Source: Methanobacteriota archaeon
GTDB taxonomy: Archaea; Thermoplasmatota; Poseidoniia; Poseidoniales; Poseidoniaceae
Reading direction: 5' to 3'
DNA: 64,000 nucleotides
Assembly (NCBI GenBank): GCA_018650165.1
Contig: JABIGM010000018.1
Location: forward strand, 1 to 64,000
The notes under the pieces were generated by a model. That model made no database searches, was not told the DNA's origin, and saw only the letters and a program-made list of their open reading frames with translations. The translations under genes were made by a program, and so were the position numbers. Numbering within the stretch: position 1 is the stretch's first letter; the number at the start of each line of letters is the position of its first letter. This document shows, piece by piece, positions 48,975 to 59,073 of the stretch.

Positions 48975-50670
48975 TCCCAACACCAATCATTCCAGAGCAA
49001 AGCATCTCTCTTGCTTTTTCGCTAACTGCGAAATTGAATTCATCAACGACTCCGTCTTTAACAACATGGCAGTCACGATAGAATGAATTGTAGGATGTAG
49101 CAAGTTCAAGCAAATACAGTGCAAAAGTATGCGGCTTATTCTCCTTGACAGAATGACTCAACTTATCCACAAAACAAGCCATTGTTCGTAATAAATCATG
49201 CATAGCAGGAGGGATTTCTCCTTTACTATCGGCGATTGGACCTCTCCCTACTCGTTTAGCAATTGAGCATGCACGTGTGTGTGAATACATGATGAATGGT
49301 GCACTTTCTCCTTCAAATGAAAGTGCTTCTTCCCAACGGAATGTGAAGCCTTTGTCGGGGCTAACTTTTGTAATATTATATCGAACTGCAGAAACACCAA
49401 CCGCCTCTGCGATTTTGGTTACCTCATCCATCCCGAGTTCAGGTCGTAGTTCCTTTACAACAGACGCTGCTTGGGCTTGTGCTTCCTCGAGAAGGTCGTC
49501 CATGAATACAACGTTACCGCGTCTTGTACTCATCTTGCCTTCAGGTAATTTGATGAATGCATAGAACATCACTTCTGGCACTTTCTCTCCCAATTCTTGT
49601 AGCGTCATGCTAACCTGTTTAGCTTGTAATTTATGATCTTCACCAAGAACATTGATTAATTCATCACATTGCTGCCATTTCCACATGTGATAAGCGATAT
49701 CTCTAGTAGCATATAGTGAAGACCCATCTCCTCTTCTATAGAAGAATTCGGTTTTGCCTTTTAGCCCTCTTTGGCCCAAATCCAAAAAGTGTGCGCCGTT
49801 ATCTGCCATGCCATGAATTTCTAGACCAGCAAGTCTTTCCATTAGTTTGGAAACCGTACCTTCAACAACAAATTTGGATTCTTTTGTGAAGGTATCAAAA
49901 TCAATACCTAGGCGAGAAAGTGTCTCAAGCATACCGTCCAGAACAGGTTGGTATGCATCTTCAAACTGCTTTAGAACAGAATCATCGCCATGCTCAGATG
50001 CATGAACTAATTTACCAATCGCCTCTTCAATAACAGGATCTTTATCTTCACGCATAAGTTGTGCTGCTTGGTACCAACGAACCATTTCATGGTCTGGTTT
50101 TCCATTCCAACGGGGATTTACACCATCTTTCCCTTCAAGAAGTGAATCTACTTGGTCCTTTGACAGATTAGCAATCGCCCATGCTAGAACACCTACTTGT
50201 TTTCCCATATCATCAACATAGTATTCAGCACGAACCTCGTTACCATACATGCGGTTCAACCGAACCAGTGTGTCGCCTAAGATGGCATTCCTTGCTCGGC
50301 CTACGTGGAATGGCCCGTTTGGATTAGCACTTGTGTGTTCGATTAGGACGTTCTTTGTACCTGGCATTTCAGAAGCTGGCATTACTTTGGAACAAAGCCA
50401 ATCCGGCTTTGCACTAAAATTCAGGTAACCACCTGCAGTTGAAATATCGTAATCCCCTGATAGAAGAGTGGATAATTCGGTTGCAATATCGGCCGGATTA
50501 CGCCCCAGTTGCTTTGCAAATGGGAAACAGGGCAATGACAAGTCACCTTGGTCACGTTCTCGACTGGGACCCAAGGCTTTCTTCCAAAAATCACCTTTTA
50601 CTCCAACTTTTTCAAGAGCAGTTTCTAATGAAGGTTCAATGATTGCTCGAAGAATTTCCATTAATATCAC
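48952..50670 (-). CDS. argS: Arginyl-tRNA synthetase
   Basis: EHTSANPNGPFHVGRARNAILGD; KMSTRRGNVV. Confidence 0.95.
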   Translation of the reverse strand: MILMEILRAIIEPSLETALEKVGVKGDFWKKALGPSRERDQGDLSLPCFPFAKQLGRNPADIATELSTLLSGDYDISTAGGYLNFSAKPDWLCSKVMPASEMPGTKNVLIEHTSANPNGPFHVGRARNAILGDTLVRLNRMYGNEVRAEYYVDDMGKQVGVLAWAIANLSKDQVDSLLEGKDGVNPRWNGKPDHEMVRWYQAAQLMREDKDPVIEEAIGKLVHASEHGDDSVLKQFEDAYQPVLDGMLETLSRLGIDFDTFTKESKFVVEGTVSKLMERLAGLEIHGMADNGAHFLDLGQRGLKGKTEFFYRRGDGSSLYATRDIAYHMWKWQQCDELINVLGEDHKLQAKQVSMTLQELGEKVPEVMFYAFIKLPEGKMSTRRGNVVFMDDLLEEAQAQAASVVKELRPELGMDEVTKIAEAVGVSAVRYNITKVSPDKGFTFRWEEALSFEGESAPFIMYSHTRACSIAKRVGRGPIADSKGEIPPAMHDLLRTMACFVDKLSHSVKENKPHTFALYLLELATSYNSFYRDCHVVKDGVVDEFNFAVSEKAREMLCSGMIGVGIIPLESM

Positions 50671-51918
50671 CTATGCCATCGGGTAGCGAAGCACAGCAGC
50701 AAGGCCACCAAATCCAGAGTCTAGTTGCGCGCCTTCTTCGGTGTCTGTAGAAATGAATTTCACTTCAGAACGTCCCTTAGCAGCCAGTAATGAGAATTCG
50801 TCAATCAATGATATTGAACTTACTTCAATCAAATCATCACCATCGGATTTACATTTTGGACACGCAGGTAAAGCATCCATGCGACCAATTGTAACCGACC
50901 ACTCGTTTGAACAAGATTTACATTCAATTTCTACTGAATTCTTACGCATCCCTTCACTGATAAGTAATTTAGATACAGCCCCTTGCTCTAATGCTTGACG
51001 GATCATTACCTCGCCATATGTAGCCTTTGGATGTGATTTCACTAGTTCCTCTAAGAATTCGGTTACGACTTTTCGCTCGGTATCAAGTTCAATCTCGCTC
51101 ATCAGTCCGCCTGCATTGTCGACAAGTTCTCGAACGCCACTTTCATTTGAATAGCCAACATCAAATGTAGTTTTAGCAATCTTCTTTGCGATTTCATGAT
51201 GGAAGTAGTCGTTCTTTACAACGTAGTCTTTGGTCGCACCGGGTCCGCCAATTATTATCGCCTGGATGTTTTCCAATTCAGGTAACCAGTATGAACAAGC
51301 GTGCTCAGAAGCACGTTTGAAGAAATTATGAGCTGCTTCTTCAATAAGCCTTTCGAATCTTTGCGCTGACTGACCCCCTTGCCTGTGCTTACCCATAATG
51401 TTGGAAACAAGTGTTTCTTGAACATGTATGCGTTTACCACTGGCAATTCCATATGCAGCTTCAGCACGGTCGATTACGAACAAGCCATAGGATTTTTTGT
51501 CAACCAACATATCTTCTAATTGCGATAACTCAAACTTAGAATCACAGCGGTATCGGAATGAGATTAGTGCCTGGGGTGGATCATCGATAATTACAGTAGT
51601 ATGGCGCGTTTTATTGTTGCCAACAATAATTGCTCCAGTGAATAGGGCAAGTCCTCTTTCGCCGGCATCACGGTATTTTGAGAGTAATGAAATTGCAGAT
51701 TCAATCGCACCCTGTACGTTCTTTTTTGTTGATTTAGACTTGATATTAGCCGCTTGCCCGTGCTCGTTTTGAAGCATCTGTCTCGCATCAGAAACCTGTC
51801 GGTCAGGCGGAATAATTACTGTAACTAACTCTGTCCCCGAACCCTTCATCTCTCGAAGGTCCTCGAGTGCCAGTTTCAACTTGAGTCGGCGGGTCGCCTG
51901 TTCTGCGTCATCACTCAT
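50671..51918 (-). CDS. prf1: Archaeal peptide chain release factor aRF1
   Basis: GHRQGGQSAQRF (GGQ motif variant listed as KHRQGGQSAQRFERL); GGPGATKDYV. Confidence 0.95.
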   Translation of the reverse strand: MSDDAEQATRRLKLKLALEDLREMKGSGTELVTVIIPPDRQVSDARQMLQNEHGQAANIKSKSTKKNVQGAIESAISLLSKYRDAGERGLALFTGAIIVGNNKTRHTTVIIDDPPQALISFRYRCDSKFELSQLEDMLVDKKSYGLFVIDRAEAAYGIASGKRIHVQETLVSNIMGKHRQGGQSAQRFERLIEEAAHNFFKRASEHACSYWLPELENIQAIIIGGPGATKDYVVKNDYFHHEIAKKIAKTTFDVGYSNESGVRELVDNAGGLMSEIELDTERKVVTEFLEELVKSHPKATYGEVMIRQALEQGAVSKLLISEGMRKNSVEIECKSCSNEWSVTIGRMDALPACPKCKSDGDDLIEVSSISLIDEFSLLAAKGRSEVKFISTDTEEGAQLDSGFGGLAAVLRYPMA

Positions 51919-51930
51919 ACAGCTCTCCCC

Positions 51931-51945
51931 CAGCCCTAAGGGCTG
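51931..51945. repeat. Perfect inverted repeat CAGCCCT-A-AGGGCTG between divergent prf1 and pyrH
   Basis: Read directly; 7-bp arms. Confidence 0.55.
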
Positions 51946-52006
51946 AGGCGGGGACTTTCAAGCCTTCTGAGAAGGAAGCATCATCAATGGTCGACATTAC
52001 GCAGTA

Positions 52007-52714
52007 ATGATGACGACCCACATCATTGCTCTGGGAGGCTCACTTCTACGTCCTGAAGAAGCAGAGCAGAGAACTCAGTGGTTCGGTCAGTTGAGACAAT
52101 TAGCGGTGCATCTGGAAGGAAACGGAAGGCGTCTGGGAATTGTTGTGGGTGGAGGTCTGCCCGCAAGAGAGGGCATCACCTTGGCACGCCAATCATTCTC
52201 CGAGCCCTATAGACTAGATACCGTCGGCATTGCTGCTACAAGACTTAATGCAACAATTTTACAGCAATCACTACTTGATACCGGATGTAATGTCTGCCCA
52301 ATTATTCCAAATTCCACCGAAGAGGCTGCAGATTTACTCACTGAACACAACTTTGTGATTATGGGAGGTACATCTCCGGGCCACACGACTGATGCTGTAG
52401 CTGTTGCTTTGGCAAGAGACTGCGGAGCACCTCACTGTGTCATCGCTACAAATGTCACACATGTTCACGATAGCGACCCCCGCCTCAACGATGATGCTAA
52501 GCCAATCGAAGAGATGACTTTGACTGAATTAGCAAGAATCACTGGAACCGAACCTCTAGAGCCTGGTGAATCAGCAGCAGTAGACCCGGTGGCAGTAAAG
52601 TGGGCAATTGAGGCCAATGTTAAGTTAGCAGTATTGGACGGACGGAATCTGTCATTACTTGAGGATGCAATCGAAGGAAGGCCGTTTGTTGGCACACTGG
52701 TTCGAACGGAGTGA
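52007..52714 (+). CDS. pyrH: Archaeal-type uridylate kinase
   Basis: ALGGSLL; VVGGGLPARE; GGTSPGHTTDAVA; ATNVTHVHDSDPR. Confidence 0.9.
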   Translation: MMTTHIIALGGSLLRPEEAEQRTQWFGQLRQLAVHLEGNGRRLGIVVGGGLPAREGITLARQSFSEPYRLDTVGIAATRLNATILQQSLLDTGCNVCPIIPNSTEEAADLLTEHNFVIMGGTSPGHTTDAVAVALARDCGAPHCVIATNVTHVHDSDPRLNDDAKPIEEMTLTELARITGTEPLEPGESAAVDPVAVKWAIEANVKLAVLDGRNLSLLEDAIEGRPFVGTLVRTE

Positions 52715-52995
52715 GAAATATGGTAGATGCAAAAGCGATTAGAGATAAAGTAAACAAAAAAATAAACTCACCTCGCTCAAAGATTTCTTCTAATCTCCCC
52801 TCTCACAAGCATTGTAGAATGTGTGGTATCGAGATTGATGTCAAAACCGACCCTCGTATTTGTAAAAACGAAGAGTGCGTAACTAAACTAGAAAAGCAGA
52901 GCAAACAAGATAAAATGATGCGAATTATGTTCTTCATATTCTTCATTGCGATAGTTGCACCTGTCGCATTGCAATTATTTGGCTTTGGACGTTAA
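52711..52995 (+). CDS. DUF2116-like zinc-ribbon plus TM protein
   Basis: HKHCRMCGIEIDVKTDPRICKNEEC followed by TM helix. Confidence 0.75.
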   Translation: MRNMVDAKAIRDKVNKKINSPRSKISSNLPSHKHCRMCGIEIDVKTDPRICKNEECVTKLEKQSKQDKMMRIMFFIFFIAIVAPVALQLFGFGR

Positions 52996-54092
52996 TTCCT
53001 GTACCAGCCGTCTGGAAGTTCCATCGGGTCTGTAGCCATATTCGCTTTACAGCGCCTAACCATCTCCAGTCTAAGTGCGATTACACCAACTTCTTCTTGC
53101 GCTGAAATTGTAACGCACCCTTCCTCATCAATTAGCACTGGCAAATCGGGTTCACCCTCACCATCCCATTCGGATTCAAATTTCTTCACTTCATCCCAAT
53201 TAACAGGTAGTGGATCCATCAAGTCACCTTTTGAGACAACTACAATCATATCGATTTCTGGAAGAAGCTCCTTGACTTCGGCCAAAAGATTGTTTTGGTC
53301 TTCGACACTAGTACCACATTTTTCTGAAATATCCATCAAGAAAATGCACAGGCTACCAACATGCTGAATCGCTGCGATTGCTTGCAATTCAATTGTATTA
53401 CGGTCATACATTGGCCGGTCAAGTAGTCCAGGTGTGTCGACCATCTGGTGAGGGACGCGACGGTGCTTGAAATGGCCAACGTGAAGTTGTTTAGTTGTGA
53501 ATGGGTAATGGTTTACTTCCATATTTCCACTTGAAAGTGAAGAAATGAATGCACTCTTTCCAACATTTGGAGCACCGCATACAACAATTGTGGGACACAG
53601 TTGGTCAATAACTGGCAGTTTACGCAAGATTTGTCTGCTTTGGTGAAGCCATTCAAGTGATGGACTAATTCGACGCATGATGCTTGAAAGGCGACCATAT
53701 GCCTCTTTCCGCGCATCGTGCATTATCTCGAATCTTGCGCTACGAATGATTTTCATCGTATTTTGCTTTGCGATTTTTCGCATCTGCTTTGCACCCCAGC
53801 CAAGCATCGAAAGATGGTGACGATAATCATCGCATCCAACACAAGCATCGACCATGGCTTTATCGAACAGAGGCATTCTATCGAGGCTTGGCCATGACTT
53901 TTCAGTATCTTCCAAGTATTGTGACATAACATCCGCAGATGTTTGAACCATTCTAGTCAACTGTTTACGGACACGAAATACCTTGACTGGGTCGTCGACG
54001 CGGTCAGCGGCTTTCTTGCCGCGACTGAAACCTTTGTCGAGAACCTCCTCTTCTGTAAGGACGGTTGTCAGGTCTCGCCATACTACCTTCAT
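52992..54092 (-). CDS. NOG1-family GTPase
   Basis: GAPNVGKSAFISSLSSG; YPFTTKQLHVGH; VDTPGLLDRP. Confidence 0.9.
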   Translation of the reverse strand: MKVVWRDLTTVLTEEEVLDKGFSRGKKAADRVDDPVKVFRVRKQLTRMVQTSADVMSQYLEDTEKSWPSLDRMPLFDKAMVDACVGCDDYRHHLSMLGWGAKQMRKIAKQNTMKIIRSARFEIMHDARKEAYGRLSSIMRRISPSLEWLHQSRQILRKLPVIDQLCPTIVVCGAPNVGKSAFISSLSSGNMEVNHYPFTTKQLHVGHFKHRRVPHQMVDTPGLLDRPMYDRNTIELQAIAAIQHVGSLCIFLMDISEKCGTSVEDQNNLLAEVKELLPEIDMIVVVSKGDLMDPLPVNWDEVKKFESEWDGEGEPDLPVLIDEEGCVTISAQEEVGVIALRLEMVRRCKANMATDPMELPDGWYRN

Positions 54093-54192
54093 CGGAATGC
54101 CTCTGATTCAATCGGGTCGGCTCCTATTCTTCAATTCGTAGGTTCATTTTGAAAGCGTCAGACCTTAGAAGGAGGAGCCCCGACACTCCCAT

Positions 54193-54618
54193 ATGTCGGA
54201 CCTACCGGATTGGGCGCGGAGCATGTTGGAAGAACTTGGTTCTCCAAAACTTGATGAAATTGCTAGCGTTCACACTGGCGATTTGATGGAACGTCGCCAT
54301 GGTCTAAGGAAAGATGACCTTGTGAAAATTCAATTAGATGCAAGAGCACTTAGTGAGGGAGAAGACACTTGGGTGTACGGGAGATTATTATCTTCTGGTA
54401 AATCTTCAATCGAGTTACTTAACACGGATGGAGAGCATGTTTACATCGCGAGAGAAGTAGTGGTCAGAGTTGTTCTAGTCACTCATACACGCCCCGCATA
54501 TATCGATGATAAGAAATTGCTAGAATTCGAGAGAGCGGACCAAAAAAGGCGATCAAATCTTCACGAGAAGGTCGAAAAAGAAACCAAAGGCAGCGACGAC
54601 TCTCATATTTGGGGCTGA
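54193..54618 (+). CDS. Uncharacterised 141-aa protein
   Basis: ORF colinear with PCD and [2Fe-2S] genes; no family recognised. Confidence 0.55.
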   Translation: MSDLPDWARSMLEELGSPKLDEIASVHTGDLMERRHGLRKDDLVKIQLDARALSEGEDTWVYGRLLSSGKSSIELLNTDGEHVYIAREVVVRVVLVTHTRPAYIDDKKLLEFERADQKRRSNLHEKVEKETKGSDDSHIWG

Positions 54619-54622
54619 GAAC

Positions 54623-54868
54623 GTGTCATGGGCGGTTATTGACAACCACCATTTGGAAAAATCATTTGTATTCCCAGACTTTACTTCCGCACTAGAATTT
54701 GTGAATATTGCTGGAAATATTTGTGAGGAACAGGACCACCATGCAGAATTTATTTTGACTTGGGGTTCAGTCTTAATCAAGACATGGAGTCATGATGTCG
54801 ATTCGATTACAGAGCGCGACCATAAACTCGCCAAAGCGATAGATGAGGTTGTTTCGAATGGATCCTAA
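54623..54868 (+). CDS. Pterin-4a-carbinolamine dehydratase-like
   Basis: FVFPDFTSALEFVNIAGNICEEQDHHAEFILTWGSVLIKTWSHDVDSITERDHKLAKAID. Confidence 0.85.
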   Translation: MSWAVIDNHHLEKSFVFPDFTSALEFVNIAGNICEEQDHHAEFILTWGSVLIKTWSHDVDSITERDHKLAKAIDEVVSNGS

Positions 54869-55190
54869 AGGAATATCTAGCCCCGGATACAGAATGCATG
54901 CCTTCGTGTGTGGACATACGCGTCCCGAGGGTGCTGCGCGTGGTTGCTGTAATGACAAGGGGTCACTGGATTTGATGAAGCAATTCAAGCAAATGGCAAA
55001 GGATTCGGGAATAAAGGATGTACGCGTACAGAAATCTGGATGCTTAGATTTCTGTGAAAGTGGGCCAACATGCGTAATATATCCAAGTGGCAACTGGTTC
55101 AAAATCACCAGTGAATCGATTCCAAGTCTTGTCAAATACCTTGATGATGGGACTTTGCCAAGTGAATTTCTACTGGACCTCAAAGCTTGA
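54843..55190 (+). CDS. Thioredoxin-like [2Fe-2S] ferredoxin
   Basis: HAFVCGHTRPEGAARGCCNDKGS...VQKSGCLDFCESGPTCVIYP. Confidence 0.85.
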   Translation: MRLFRMDPKGISSPGYRMHAFVCGHTRPEGAARGCCNDKGSLDLMKQFKQMAKDSGIKDVRVQKSGCLDFCESGPTCVIYPSGNWFKITSESIPSLVKYLDDGTLPSEFLLDLKA

Positions 55191-55590
55191 CGGGGCGAGT
55201 AGCACCACATGCCTGGCACTTTAGCAAGGTTGTTCGATCCTGCCTGATGAAATTAGTATCTGGTGCATTACATTGTCCGCACTTGATGTATGTGTTGACA
55301 TAATTGACAATGGTCTTTTTGATACGCTTCGGAGGAATTCTACCTTTGAATCGAATACGAGGCCCATCTCTGGACCCAGCAGTTCCAAGTTCATTTAGCA
55401 TGAATTGGTATACGTGGTTTTCATCTCTTTCCATGTGATTGACGACTTCTGCGAAATTACGGAAAATCGTGTTTGAACCTTCAATCATAATCTGAGGATC
55501 AGGTAGTGTCCAACGAGCACGATTCGAGATTTCTTCAGGAATATTTGACCTTGCGCGGTCTAGCAAAGACTCGTATTTGAAGTCGGACAT
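55180..55590 (-). CDS. Translation initiation factor aIF2 beta (start at MSDFKYESLL)
   Basis: MIEGSNTIFRNFAEVVNHMERDENHVYQFMLNELGT...CGQC...CQACGA zinc ribbon. Confidence 0.93.
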   Translation of the reverse strand: MSDFKYESLLDRARSNIPEEISNRARWTLPDPQIMIEGSNTIFRNFAEVVNHMERDENHVYQFMLNELGTAGSRDGPRIRFKGRIPPKRIKKTIVNYVNTYIKCGQCNAPDTNFIRQDRTTLLKCQACGATRPVKL

Positions 55591-55660
55591 CAAACCACTC
55601 GCCGAGTCCGCTCCATTTGAGGGTTTCCGCCTCCTAGCGCATTTTGTCAACGATGGTTTG

Positions 55661-56275
55661 ATGTCTGAGAGACAACCCGAATCTAACATGGAGACCGGAA
55701 TGAGTATAGAGGAACTGCGTGGAATGGCAGCAAACCTTCGCAAAGAAGGTTTGAATTCTCAGCAAATTGCAGATGAACTTTCACTATCACAAGATACAAT
55801 TTCATGGCTACTTGCCGGCAGCACTGCTGAAGAGATGCCACGTGACGTTAGAATCGGGTGGAGAACGATTGGAGTACGCCCTCAAAGAGTAGCAGCAATT
55901 GGCGCGATTATGGCTGATGTCGTAGCTGAAGAATGCGGAGATGGTATCGATACCGTTGTTGGAATCTCGATTAATGGCGTTCTGTTTGCAAATGAAGTCG
56001 CCAACCAGTTAGATTGCGAAGTTGCGATTCACCGAAATGTAGACGGGGGACCAGGTAAAGGTTCTCTTTCCAATAAGTATGGACAAGTTTCTGGCAAACG
56101 AATCGTAATTGTCGATGACGTGCTGTCCACAGGTGTAACCATGAGGCGTACAATAGATTCCATGCGAGAGGCTGGAGCAGAAGTCGCTCTTTGCATGGTC
56201 CTAGTTAACAAAACAGTACGAAATGAAGTGGACGAAGTTCCATTGCGTGGTATAATTCGCGCAGCTGTTGTTTGA
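55661..56275 (+). CDS. HTH + phosphoribosyltransferase-domain protein (GfcR/PyrE-like)
   Basis: HTH (GLNSQQIADELSLSQDTISWLL) followed by PRPP loop IVIVDDVLSTGVTMRRTID. Confidence 0.85.
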   Translation: MSERQPESNMETGMSIEELRGMAANLRKEGLNSQQIADELSLSQDTISWLLAGSTAEEMPRDVRIGWRTIGVRPQRVAAIGAIMADVVAEECGDGIDTVVGISINGVLFANEVANQLDCEVAIHRNVDGGPGKGSLSNKYGQVSGKRIVIVDDVLSTGVTMRRTIDSMREAGAEVALCMVLVNKTVRNEVDEVPLRGIIRAAVV

Positions 56276-56286
56276 GGTGAGCATAG

Positions 56287-57792
56287 ATGCATTGGGCTGA
56301 TTTTGCGGCACAGACATTGTCGCAAAGAGGTGGAAAGCACATTATTGCATCTGGAATTACTCCAAGCGGTGAATTCCATATTGGCCATCTCAGAGAAATT
56401 CTCACTGGTGACATGGTTACTAGAGCGTGTCGCAACGCGGGAATTGATGCTGAATCTGTTTTCATAGTAGATTCGGCAGACCCTTTACGCAAAGTGTACC
56501 CCTTCCTGTCAGATGAATATGAGAAGTACATCGGCTGCCCTCTAGCAACAATTCCTGCCCCTGATGAAAATGGCAATCCGACTATAGATGGTAGAAGTTA
56601 TGCACAGCATTTCCTCGAGCCATTCCTCGCTGCATTAGAGCAAATCGATGTCAGACCACGTATTATTGACAACTATACATCCTATTCAAATGGAGAATTT
56701 GCAGAAAAGTCACGCATAGCGTGCGAAAAAGCCGAAGAAATACGAGAAATTATCGAACGTGTTAGTGGGAGAGAACTTGCTCCTGATTGGTTTCCATTCA
56801 ATCCATACGGGCATAATGGAAGTCTCGATGGAGTCACAGTAACTGGATATGAATGGCCTTACGTTCACTGGGTACAAGATGGAGTTGTCGGCAAATCAGA
56901 TTTGAACAAGGCTGAAGGGAAACTCCCGTGGCGAATTGACTGGCCAGCCAGATGGGGATGGATTGGAATCACTTGTGAGCCATTTGGTAAAGATCATGGA
57001 GCAGCAGGTGGTTCATATTCAACCGGTAAAGAAATCTCAAAGTTATTCGGTGATATGCCCCCTCATCCACTGGTGTATGAATGGATTTCTTTGAGAGGAC
57101 AAGGCGCAATGTCTTCATCCACTGGTAATACGGTCGGTCCGCTGGAAGCTCTAGAACTTGTACCACCGGAAATTCTCAGATTTCTAATTGCATCAAACAA
57201 GCCAAAGAAGGCGATTACATTCGATGCAGGAATGTCACTGGTAGAACTCGCAGATGAATTTGAGCGCTTACTTTCTCGAGACATCGTTTCTGAACTTGCA
57301 GATGAAAACCTATCACGGCGACAGAAGGTTGCGGTTGAAGATGCAGAAGGCGCTCTACGCATGAGTAAAATTCACGACTCAGAACATTCTAACATGACAT
57401 TTAGACATCTGGCTATGCTGTCTCAGGTAAAGAGTGATTTAGAGATACTGCAATCATTTGGACAGGATTTATCCGATAGGCTAGCACGTATGCACAATTG
57501 GATTAACGGCCCTCATTTCCCAGAGGAATTGCGCATAAGTGTACTCGAAGAACCAAAGGGTGGGCTTAACCAAAACATAACCGGTGCTCTTGCCAATTCA
57601 CTAGCAGAATGCGAGTGGAATAACAAAGCGATTGGAGAGTGTATCTCATTGACATTCAAGTCAGATGAAATCAATATTAAAGATGGTTATAGAACCCTAT
57701 ATCTCGCAATCTTAGGTGCCGAAAAGGGCCCAAGGTTATCTCCGATTCTAGCGGAATTAGATCGGATGCATGTTCTAAAACTACTCGGCTAG
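56287..57792 (+). CDS. lysS: Class I lysyl-tRNA synthetase
   Basis: ASGITPSGEFHIGHLREILTGD (HIGH); GAMSSSTGN (KMSKS-like); EPFGKDHGAAGGSYSTG. Confidence 0.95.
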   Translation: MHWADFAAQTLSQRGGKHIIASGITPSGEFHIGHLREILTGDMVTRACRNAGIDAESVFIVDSADPLRKVYPFLSDEYEKYIGCPLATIPAPDENGNPTIDGRSYAQHFLEPFLAALEQIDVRPRIIDNYTSYSNGEFAEKSRIACEKAEEIREIIERVSGRELAPDWFPFNPYGHNGSLDGVTVTGYEWPYVHWVQDGVVGKSDLNKAEGKLPWRIDWPARWGWIGITCEPFGKDHGAAGGSYSTGKEISKLFGDMPPHPLVYEWISLRGQGAMSSSTGNTVGPLEALELVPPEILRFLIASNKPKKAITFDAGMSLVELADEFERLLSRDIVSELADENLSRRQKVAVEDAEGALRMSKIHDSEHSNMTFRHLAMLSQVKSDLEILQSFGQDLSDRLARMHNWINGPHFPEELRISVLEEPKGGLNQNITGALANSLAECEWNNKAIGECISLTFKSDEINIKDGYRTLYLAILGAEKGPRLSPILAELDRMHVLKLLG

Positions 57793-57870
57793 AGGCACAG
57801 TTGCCAAAATTAGCATAATACTCGCCATCCGACCGTTCGATTGAAAGGGGCCAAGGGTTGTTGGGGTAAC

Positions 57871-59073
57871 ATGGGCGGGGTCTATTGTCCGGGATGTGAG
57901 GCTGGTGTCGAACCAGCATCAAAGTTCTGCCTTTCCTGTGGTAACGACCTAACTGTCAGGGGACCAATCACTGCTACAGGTCATGATTTGAATCAACTGA
58001 AAGATGTTATCCGTACTCGAGATGACCTCTCGATGGCTGAAAAATTCGATATGATTGCTAAAGTTGAAGATGGGGCAAACCCAATTCTGCTTGGCATCGC
58101 CGCTCCTGCCGATGGTGATGACGTAGATATTGCTGAAGCATTCGCTGCAGGAGAAGGTAGTGAAGACGAAACTAATGTATTCACAGATTACCAATTTGGT
58201 GAATCTGCAGCAGCAGCGGCAGCAGTTCGTGCGACGGTACGTGGCACTGATGGCTGGGTTCTTGTTCAGAAAGGAACTCTAGACCTTTCGGAAGGATTGT
58301 TTAGAGATGCAATGAATCTTGGTATGGAAGCAAGTACTCACATTCACGATGTATCGAGTGGTGAGCATGAAGGAATTGACCCTGAGGCTATGCGTTCGAT
58401 TCCTGTACTGAAGCCGCCGAAGAGATCATTCTGCCCTAAGTGTGGCTCAGATATCCATGCAAACACAATGCTGCAATGGAGAAAATGGAGAGATTCATCC
58501 GGAGATGTAGTATCAATGCAACTCGAAGCAAGTATGGAAACTGCACTCATTCAAGTTGCTTCACACTATCTTACTGTCATTGAAAAGATGAAGGGCGATG
58601 CATCATCAGTAGATGAGGAAGCCATCATCAAGAAATTAGAAACCGAAATTCGCAAGGAACTCGAAAATGAGATGGATGGCCGTACCGCTGCATCAAAAAG
58701 TGGAGCTAAAGAGGAAAAGAAAGCCGGCGCTTCCAGCAAAAAGAAGAGCACACCTCAGAAGTCTAATACTACTGCACCAAAGAAGAAGGGCGGAGGAATG
58801 TTTGGAGCAAAGCGCCCCAAGAAAACATTCGAAGGTAAGGCTGGAGACAAGGCTGATTGGTTCTTAGCAGAGGCATTGGATACAATCTTCGACCCACATG
58901 GAACAGGAAAAGTCCTGAAACCTAAGACCATTGTCGCAAGATCTAGTGAAGGGAATGTGCGTGTACAGGACGTAGTACGCGTCTATGATGCTGAAGGAAA
59001 AGATGGCATAAGTGAACTTGCTTGGACAAGCCCGTTCACAGAATATATCATTGAAGCATACGATGCTTGTTGA
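57871..59073 (+). CDS. Zinc-ribbon protein with Lys-rich linker, uncharacterised
   Basis: YCPGCEAGVEPASKFCLSCGND; CPKCGSDIHAN. Confidence 0.6.
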   Translation: MGGVYCPGCEAGVEPASKFCLSCGNDLTVRGPITATGHDLNQLKDVIRTRDDLSMAEKFDMIAKVEDGANPILLGIAAPADGDDVDIAEAFAAGEGSEDETNVFTDYQFGESAAAAAAVRATVRGTDGWVLVQKGTLDLSEGLFRDAMNLGMEASTHIHDVSSGEHEGIDPEAMRSIPVLKPPKRSFCPKCGSDIHANTMLQWRKWRDSSGDVVSMQLEASMETALIQVASHYLTVIEKMKGDASSVDEEAIIKKLETEIRKELENEMDGRTAASKSGAKEEKKAGASSKKKSTPQKSNTTAPKKKGGGMFGAKRPKKTFEGKAGDKADWFLAEALDTIFDPHGTGKVLKPKTIVARSSEGNVRVQDVVRVYDAEGKDGISELAWTSPFTEYIIEAYDAC

